Assembly: GCA_028274925.1 (NCBI GenBank)
Contig: JAQCNR010000333.1
Coordinates: 1 to 17,044 of the forward strand
Length of the DNA: 17,044 nucleotides
Reading direction: 5' to 3'
Origin: Halovenus sp.
GTDB taxonomy: Archaea > Halobacteriota > Halobacteria > Halobacteriales > Haloarculaceae
Shown here: positions 13,401 to 17,044 of the stretch, one piece after another
How positions within the stretch are numbered: the stretch's first letter is position 1
How the letters are laid out: each line of letters opens with the position of its first letter
The notes under the pieces: model-generated
What the model saw: the letters and a program-made list of their open reading frames with translations, nothing else
What the model was told of the DNA's origin: nothing
Databases searched by the model: none
Translations under genes and position numbers: made by a program

Positions 13401-14507
13401 CTACTCAGAACACTCGACCGTTCCGCCCGCCTGTTCGACTGCCTGCTCGATACGGTCGGACCGCCCTGCTGGAACCGCCACGTCCGCTTCGATTTCCTCG
13501 CCGTACGCCACCGACTCGACAGTCGTCTCGTCGTACAACCGCGAGAGTACCGACTCGGCACCGTACGGGAGCGTGAGAGTGAGCCGAACCGTTGGGAGGG
13601 CCTGCGCTATTTCTTTACGGAACTGACTGCGCCAGGACGCTCGCTCTCCGTCGGCCGGCGGCTGAGTCCAGACCACCGTCCCACCGAAGGCTGTGTCGTC
13701 GATGGCCAGCGACGGTCGGTGGTTGGCAGACTCGACCACGACGAGAATATCCGCGCGCTCCACCGCGGCCATCGTCCCCGGCACCGCCGCGGTGAACCAC
13801 TCGGGCTGACCGGCGACGAACCCTGGCGTGTCGGTGACTGCAACCTCGTGCGGTCCAATGTCGGCCACCGCTGTTCGCGGTGTTGCGGGCCGGAGTACGG
13901 TGCTCTCAGCACGCTCCCCGGTGAGCGCGCACCACCCATCCGTCGTCGGCGCTCCGACCGGACCGACGACCACAACCCGTGCGTCGACACCCTCGTAGCT
14001 CGTCTTTATCTGGTGACGCTGGCGCTGCTGGCACGATTCGAGGGATGCCGTGAGTCTATCACAGGCGTCGGATAGTTCCGAGACGCTTCCACTCTCGCCG
14101 GTTGGTCCTGTCGTCGCTCCGTCGCGCTGTCGTCGACGCTCCGTTCGGAGCTCAATCTGGCGGCGTCGCAGTTCACGTGCGGTCTCGGCCGCCGGGTTCC
14201 CGCCCTCAGCCAGGTGTTCGTAGTACAGGTCCCTGCGGTCGAGCAGTTCGACTGCCGGCAACGCGTGGCTGAGGTCGTACATCTGCCCTGCGTGGAGCAG
14301 CCCGTCGACCACAACTCGCTGGGGTTCCGTCCTGTCAACGCAGTCGACAAGCTGGTCGACCAATGCTGGCGGAAGGTGGTACTGGTTGTCCTCGTCACCA
14401 TCGACGGCGAGCACGTTGGCGACAGACAACTCGCGTTCGGCGACGACAGCCTCGACTGCAGGGCGAATCGAGCCGTGTCGTGTCGCGAGCACTGTCGTCG
14501 CCGTCAT
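13401..14507 (-). CDS. HflX-related protein with degenerate GTPase domain (predicted pseudo-GTPase)
   Basis: About 368 residues from ATG 14507 (GTG 14513 is two codons earlier). It follows the HflX plan. An N-terminal nucleotide-binding-like domain has QRVVVDGLLHAGQMYDL and VELLDRRDLYYEHLAEGGNP. A charged helical linker follows (ELRRRQIELRTERRRQRD). The G domain then has ARVVVVGPVGAPTTDGWCAL, aligning with the HflX P-loop, and EVAVTDTPGFVAGQPEWFTA, aligning with the G3 region. The P-loop consensus GxxxxGK(S/T) is GPVGAPTT here, so both the second glycine and the essential lysine are lost. The NKxD guanine motif has become TQPP (about residue 283). DTPG is kept. True HflX splits stalled or stressed ribosomes using GTP. 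This copy probably cannot bind GTP normally. Residue numbers count from GTG 14513. It is divergent from the DUF429 gene with a 65-base gap. The relation to HflX is by motif order. Confidence 0.8.
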   Translation of the reverse strand: MTATTVLATRHGSIRPAVEAVVAERELSVANVLAVDGDEDNQYHLPPALVDQLVDCVDRTEPQRVVVDGLLHAGQMYDLSHALPAVELLDRRDLYYEHLAEGGNPAAETARELRRRQIELRTERRRQRDGATTGPTGESGSVSELSDACDRLTASLESCQQRQRHQIKTSYEGVDARVVVVGPVGAPTTDGWCALTGERAESTVLRPATPRTAVADIGPHEVAVTDTPGFVAGQPEWFTAAVPGTMAAVERADILVVVESANHRPSLAIDDTAFGGTVVWTQPPADGERASWRSQFRKEIAQALPTVRLTLTLPYGAESVLSRLYDETTVESVAYGEEIEADVAVPAGRSDRIEQAVEQAGGTVECSE

Positions 14508-14572
14508 AGCCACGATAGGGGCTCAAGCAGTATGACCGAAGCGGTGAAACGTCCCGAGTCAAACGCGAGGGT

Positions 14573-15292
14573 ATGTATCTCGGGGTCGATGGCTGTCCTG
14601 ACGGCTGGATTGCGGTGGCCTACACCGACGAAGACTACGTGGGCGCGCAGTTCTACCCCGCTCTTCGAGAGTTATGGCAGGACAACCGCTCGGCAACACG
14701 CATTCTGGTCGACGTGCCAATCGGCCTGCGAACTGACTCCAGCGAGGCCCGACAGTGTGACACCGAGGCACGCAAGCGGCTGAGTCCCCAGCGCCACCAC
14801 AGTGTCTTCCCAACACCGATTCGAGCAGCCGCTCACGAGGACAGTTACGAATCTGCAAAGGCAACGCAGGAGGCTCGAACCGAGGGGAGTCTCAACCGCC
14901 AGAGCTGGGGTATCGCGCCGAAGATTGCCGAGGCTGATACGCTGCTTCGGGAGTCCGAACAGGCCCGTGAACGCATTCGAGAGTGCCATCCGGAGCTCTG
15001 TTTCTGGGCCTTTGCCGGCCAGCCGATGCAGTACTCGAAGACTGGCCAGCCCCGGCGGGCGTACTGGGAACGAGTCACCGCGCTTCGGAAACAGGAGCCA
15101 GACGTCTACGACCATATCTGGTCCGCTGCAGCGGAACTCTCTGGTACTGAAGCGTCGACTGACGACCTTGTCGACGCGTTCGTGGTTGCACTCACCGCGC
15201 GGGGTCCCGAATCAGGGCTTCGGACCCTTCCCGACTCACCCGAGCGCGACGAGACTGGGCTCCCGATGGAGATTGTCTACCGCGAGCTATAG
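14573..15292 (+). CDS. DUF429 family protein (predicted RNase H-like nuclease fold)
   Basis: 239 residues with all the family landmarks in order. GVDGCPDGWIAV at residues 4-15 is the first strand with the conserved Asp6. ILVDVPIGL lies near residue 44, RQCDTEARKRLSP near 60, and HSVFPTPIRAA near 75. RQSWGIAPKIAEAD, RECHPELCFWAFAG and STDDLVDAFVVALTAR (acidic C-terminal motif) follow. The family (COG4923, PF04250) is predicted to have an RNase H-like fold, and no substrate is established. Acidic residues at Asp6, Asp47 and the C-terminal DD/D set suit a metal site. The start follows a 65-base divergent gap from the HflX-like gene, with only a weak AT element near 14541-14548. Confidence 0.9.
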   Translation: MYLGVDGCPDGWIAVAYTDEDYVGAQFYPALRELWQDNRSATRILVDVPIGLRTDSSEARQCDTEARKRLSPQRHHSVFPTPIRAAAHEDSYESAKATQEARTEGSLNRQSWGIAPKIAEADTLLRESEQARERIRECHPELCFWAFAGQPMQYSKTGQPRRAYWERVTALRKQEPDVYDHIWSAAAELSGTEASTDDLVDAFVVALTARGPESGLRTLPDSPERDETGLPMEIVYREL

Positions 15293-15336
15293 TGTCCGGA
15301 ACCACACACTCATTGTGTTTCAGTCGAAGATAGGGT

Positions 15337-15606
15337 ATGGTCGAGCAGACGTACCGGTGCACGAACTGTCTGGCGGAGACAGTCACCCGGACGTTCGACG
15401 TCTCTCATCTCTCGATAACCTGTGAAGGCTGTGGCGAGTTCGCCCGGTTCGTCAACGGGGCGGTCTACGAGCAGTTCCGGGAATTCGAGGAGTCGCCGCC
15501 CGAACATCTGGCATGGGAGAAGTTGAGCCGCGCCGAGAAGTTTCTCGTGAGCAACGGCGTCGTCCGCGAAGGCCGGTCGATCGAGGATTTTGAAACCGGG
15601 GAGTGA
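15337..15606 (+). CDS. Small zinc-ribbon protein, haloarchaeal, unknown function
   Basis: 89 residues. Two CxxC knuckles, CTNC (Cys8, Cys11) and CEGC (Cys29, Cys32), form a compact zinc ribbon in the first 40 residues. They are followed by FARFVNGAVYEQFREFEESP and a helical C-terminus (WEKLSRAEKFLVSNGVVREG). No enzyme motif is seen. Such small ribbon proteins are common in haloarchaea and often bind nucleic acid or protein partners. It starts 44 bases after the DUF429 stop and ends 39 bases before aroD, all on the same strand, so co-transcription is possible. A short dyad (ACACA-ctcat-TGTGT, 15304-15318) precedes it. Confidence 0.75.
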   Translation: MVEQTYRCTNCLAETVTRTFDVSHLSITCEGCGEFARFVNGAVYEQFREFEESPPEHLAWEKLSRAEKFLVSNGVVREGRSIEDFETGE

Positions 15607-15645
15607 ATCCCGGCTTCTTTTGCTGTGGCCACGGGTAGCAACTGT

Positions 15646-16326
15646 ATGGACCTGTCTTTCGATGCGTTTGTGCTTGCGGCTGCCACCGCCGACCTGCGTA
15701 CAGAGCCGGCGGCCCGCGATCACGCCGACGCCGTCGAGTACCGGATGGACCTCGCCGCGGCGGGGTTCGATGGGCTCGCGGCCTACGACGGCGAGCTTCC
15801 ACTGATTGTCACCGACCGCGTCGAATACGAGGGTGGTGAGTCCCCAGACTCACAGGACCGAATCGACCGGCTCCGCCGGGCCGTCGACCAGCCTGCGGTC
15901 GCTGCCGTCGATGTCGAACTCGCTGCCGTCGAACAGTGCCAGCCTGTCATCGAGGCTGCCCGCGAGGCTGACGTGTCGGTTATCGTCTCCACTCACGACT
16001 TCGAGGCCACACCCGAGCGCAGCGACCTCGTCTCGACACTGGAGGCCGCCTGCGAGCACGGCGATGTCGGGAAACTGGCAGTCACCGCCCAGAGCCAAGC
16101 CGACGTCCTAGACCTGCTCTCTGTCACCCACGACCAGACCGAAGCCGGCAACAGGGTGGCGACGATGGCGATGGGTGAGGCTGGTCGACACTCGCGTGCC
16201 GTCGCGCCGCTGTACGGGTCGCGGATTGGCTATGCACCTGTCGACCCCGCTGACGCGACTGCCCCCGGACAGTATACGCTGCAGCGACTTCGCTCGCTGG
16301 TCGAAGAACTGTCGTCGACGGCCTGA
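15646..16326 (+). CDS. aroD: 3-dehydroquinate dehydratase, type I
   Basis: Converts 3-dehydroquinate to 3-dehydroshikimate in the shikimate pathway to aromatic amino acids, via a Schiff base. 226 residues from ATG 15646. The key residues of the class I enzyme are visible: the substrate-binding EYRMDLA at 31-37, STHDFEATP with the catalytic His117, and GKLAVTAQS with the Schiff-base Lys143. GEAGRHSRAVAPLYGSRIGY follows with Arg184, and APGQYTLQRL with Gln209. The frame runs upstream to ATG 15625, but MDLSFDAFVLAAATADL is the normal family start, and a T-rich element (15615-15621) lies about 28 bases before 15646. Haloarchaea make dehydroquinate by the aminoshikimate-like archaeal route, so this is the first step shared with bacteria. 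No other shikimate genes are in the window. Confidence 0.95.
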   Translation: MDLSFDAFVLAAATADLRTEPAARDHADAVEYRMDLAAAGFDGLAAYDGELPLIVTDRVEYEGGESPDSQDRIDRLRRAVDQPAVAAVDVELAAVEQCQPVIEAAREADVSVIVSTHDFEATPERSDLVSTLEAACEHGDVGKLAVTAQSQADVLDLLSVTHDQTEAGNRVATMAMGEAGRHSRAVAPLYGSRIGYAPVDPADATAPGQYTLQRLRSLVEELSSTA

Positions 16327-16347
16327 GACGGCGTTTCCTCTGCTGTC

Positions 16348-16369
16348 CCGTCCCGAGGCGCAGGGACGG
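16348..16369 (+). terminator. GC-rich hairpin between aroD and the next gene
   Basis: CCGTCCC (16348-16354) and GGGACGG (16363-16369) form a perfect seven-base stem with an eight-base loop, 21 bases after the aroD stop. No T run follows, so it may be an mRNA 3'-end stabiliser or a regulatory hairpin rather than a true terminator. Confidence 0.4.
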
Positions 16370-16404
16370 AAGATTCAACACCGAGGGCCGTTCCATTGTA
16401 GCTA

Positions 16405-16875
16405 ATGGCACAAGAGGACACCAACGGGTCACGAAAACGGCCGTGGTTCGCCGTCGGGCTGACGATGCTCGTGCCCGGCCTCGGACACCTGTACCTGCGG
16501 CTGTGGGGCCGAGCAGTCCTCTGGCTCGCGATGACCGCGCTGGGACTTGCGCTCGCCGCGCCTGCCGGAACGTTGCCCAGTGCCTTCGCTTTCGAGGCGA
16601 TACTCGCCGCTCTCAGCTCTCTCACCCTCGGAGCTATACTTGATTTTTTCGGCTCACTCCCCATCGAGTCGATTGTGCTGTTGTCCGGCGTGCTCGCGCT
16701 GTGCATCGTCGATGTCTATCTGATGGCGCTGCGGCGCAACGCCGTGCTCGACCGCGCTGAGCGCGTCGCTGCCGGCGAACAACCCCGTCAGTGTCCCAAC
16801 TGCGGCCGTGAAGTCGACCAGGATATCGACTTCTGTCACTGGTGTACGACCGAACTCACGGCTGCGGAGGAGTAA
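16405..16875 (+). CDS. TM2-like membrane protein with C-terminal zinc ribbon
   Basis: 156 residues. After a basic start, LTMLVPGLGHLYLRLWGRAV resembles the TM2-domain signature (a proline-glycine turn between two helices, aromatic-rich, ending in a basic residue). Helices lie at about 14-31 and 35-53, and two more at about 60-80 and 87-109. The cytoplasmic C-terminus has a one-ribbon zinc finger, CPNCGREVDQDIDFCHWC (Cys130, 133, 144, 147). Fusions of a short membrane domain to a zinc ribbon are frequent in haloarchaea, and their role is unknown. ATG 16405 follows a 78-base gap containing the 16348-16369 hairpin. The next gene begins 31 bases after its stop, suggesting an operon. Confidence 0.8.
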   Translation: MAQEDTNGSRKRPWFAVGLTMLVPGLGHLYLRLWGRAVLWLAMTALGLALAAPAGTLPSAFAFEAILAALSSLTLGAILDFFGSLPIESIVLLSGVLALCIVDVYLMALRRNAVLDRAERVAAGEQPRQCPNCGREVDQDIDFCHWCTTELTAAEE

Positions 16876-16906
16876 CCGTCTTTGTCCGGCCAGCCAAAGC
16901 CACGGT

Positions 16907-17044
16907 ATGCACCCGCAACTCCGTGACGCGATACTCGCAGTCGCCGGACTGCTCGGCCTCGCGGTGCTTGCGGTTCGAACCGGCGGTGTTGCGGTCCTCC
17001 TTGCTCCAACGGCTATCGTGAGCGGCGTCGTCGGTGCTGTCGTC
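16907..17044 (+). CDS. N-terminal part of a membrane protein (partial, runs off the window)
   Basis: ATG 16907 opens a frame that stays open to the window edge (46 codons). MHPQLRDAILAVAGLLGLAV is followed by LAVRTGGVAVLLLAPTAIVS: two hydrophobic helices separated by a short basic turn. It is a polytopic membrane protein of unknown family. It sits 31 bases behind the TM2-like/zinc-ribbon gene on the same strand and may share its transcript. Confidence 0.6.
   Translation, partial: MHPQLRDAILAVAGLLGLAVLAVRTGGVAVLLAPTAIVSGVVGAVV

Noticed and set aside
13383..14075. Long plus-strand frame opposite the HflX-like gene.
   Set aside because: Arginine-rich composition without motifs, unlike the acidic haloarchaeal proteome. 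The minus-strand frame carries clear HflX landmarks.
15304..15318. ACACA-ctcat-TGTGT dyad before the zinc-ribbon gene as a terminator.
   Set aside because: Five weak pairs and only two further T residues beyond the stem. Too weak to call, and mentioned only as context.
1..17044. CRISPR array, transposon ends, integrase or phage genes, toxin-antitoxin pair.
   Set aside because: I looked for regular direct repeats, long terminal inverted repeats and matching protein motifs on both strands and saw none.

Overview
The window is a stretch of haloarchaeal (class Halobacteria) chromosome. The proteins are strongly acidic (runs of D and E, few K), the DNA is GC-rich with C/G third positions, and many starts lie about 25-32 bases after a TATA-like box with no Shine-Dalgarno, the leaderless pattern common in this group. 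Gene content fits: an archaeal transcription factor B, an archaeal-type methylmalonyl-CoA mutase large subunit without its B12 domain, class I 3-dehydroquinate dehydratase, adenylosuccinate synthetase, a Trm112-like protein and several small zinc-ribbon or membrane proteins. I see no rRNA, tRNA, CRISPR array, insertion sequence or integrase, and no gene-free stretch longer than 300 bases.

Layout. 1-69: tail of an upstream membrane protein. 243-1715: membrane-anchored exported protein with 15 N-glycosylation sequons, more AT-rich than its neighbours. 1809-3512: methylmalonyl-CoA mutase large subunit. 3554-3865: amputated DUF21/CNNM-type membrane protein. 3932-6292: 786-residue modular protein with a paired N-terminal domain, disordered linker, coiled coil and a nuclease-like C-terminal domain. 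6312-6617 (-): small winged-helix regulator, divergent from purA (6792-8156). 8157-8376 (-): what looks like a sensor histidine kinase reduced to its two ends. 8562-9347: Trm112-like protein and a beta-domain protein with a C-terminal membrane hairpin. 9344-12120 (-): translationally coupled pair of a Tat-type penicillin acylase family hydrolase and a small membrane protein. 12361-13326: transcription factor B behind an unusually TATA-rich upstream region. 13401-14507 (-): HflX-related protein whose GTP-binding motifs are lost, divergent from a DUF429 protein (14573-15292). 15337-17044: zinc-ribbon protein, aroD, a TM2-like/zinc-ribbon membrane protein, and the start of another membrane protein.

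Most genes look like separately promoted housekeeping units rather than one pathway. The clearest operon is the acylase pair. Three points stand out: the degenerate HflX paralogue, the modular protein at 3932-6292, and two independent large deletions that left gene stumps (3554-3865 and 8157-8376) beside intact housekeeping genes. I found no defence island or other clearly new multi-gene system. The best leads for undescribed function are the pseudo-GTPase and the modular protein.
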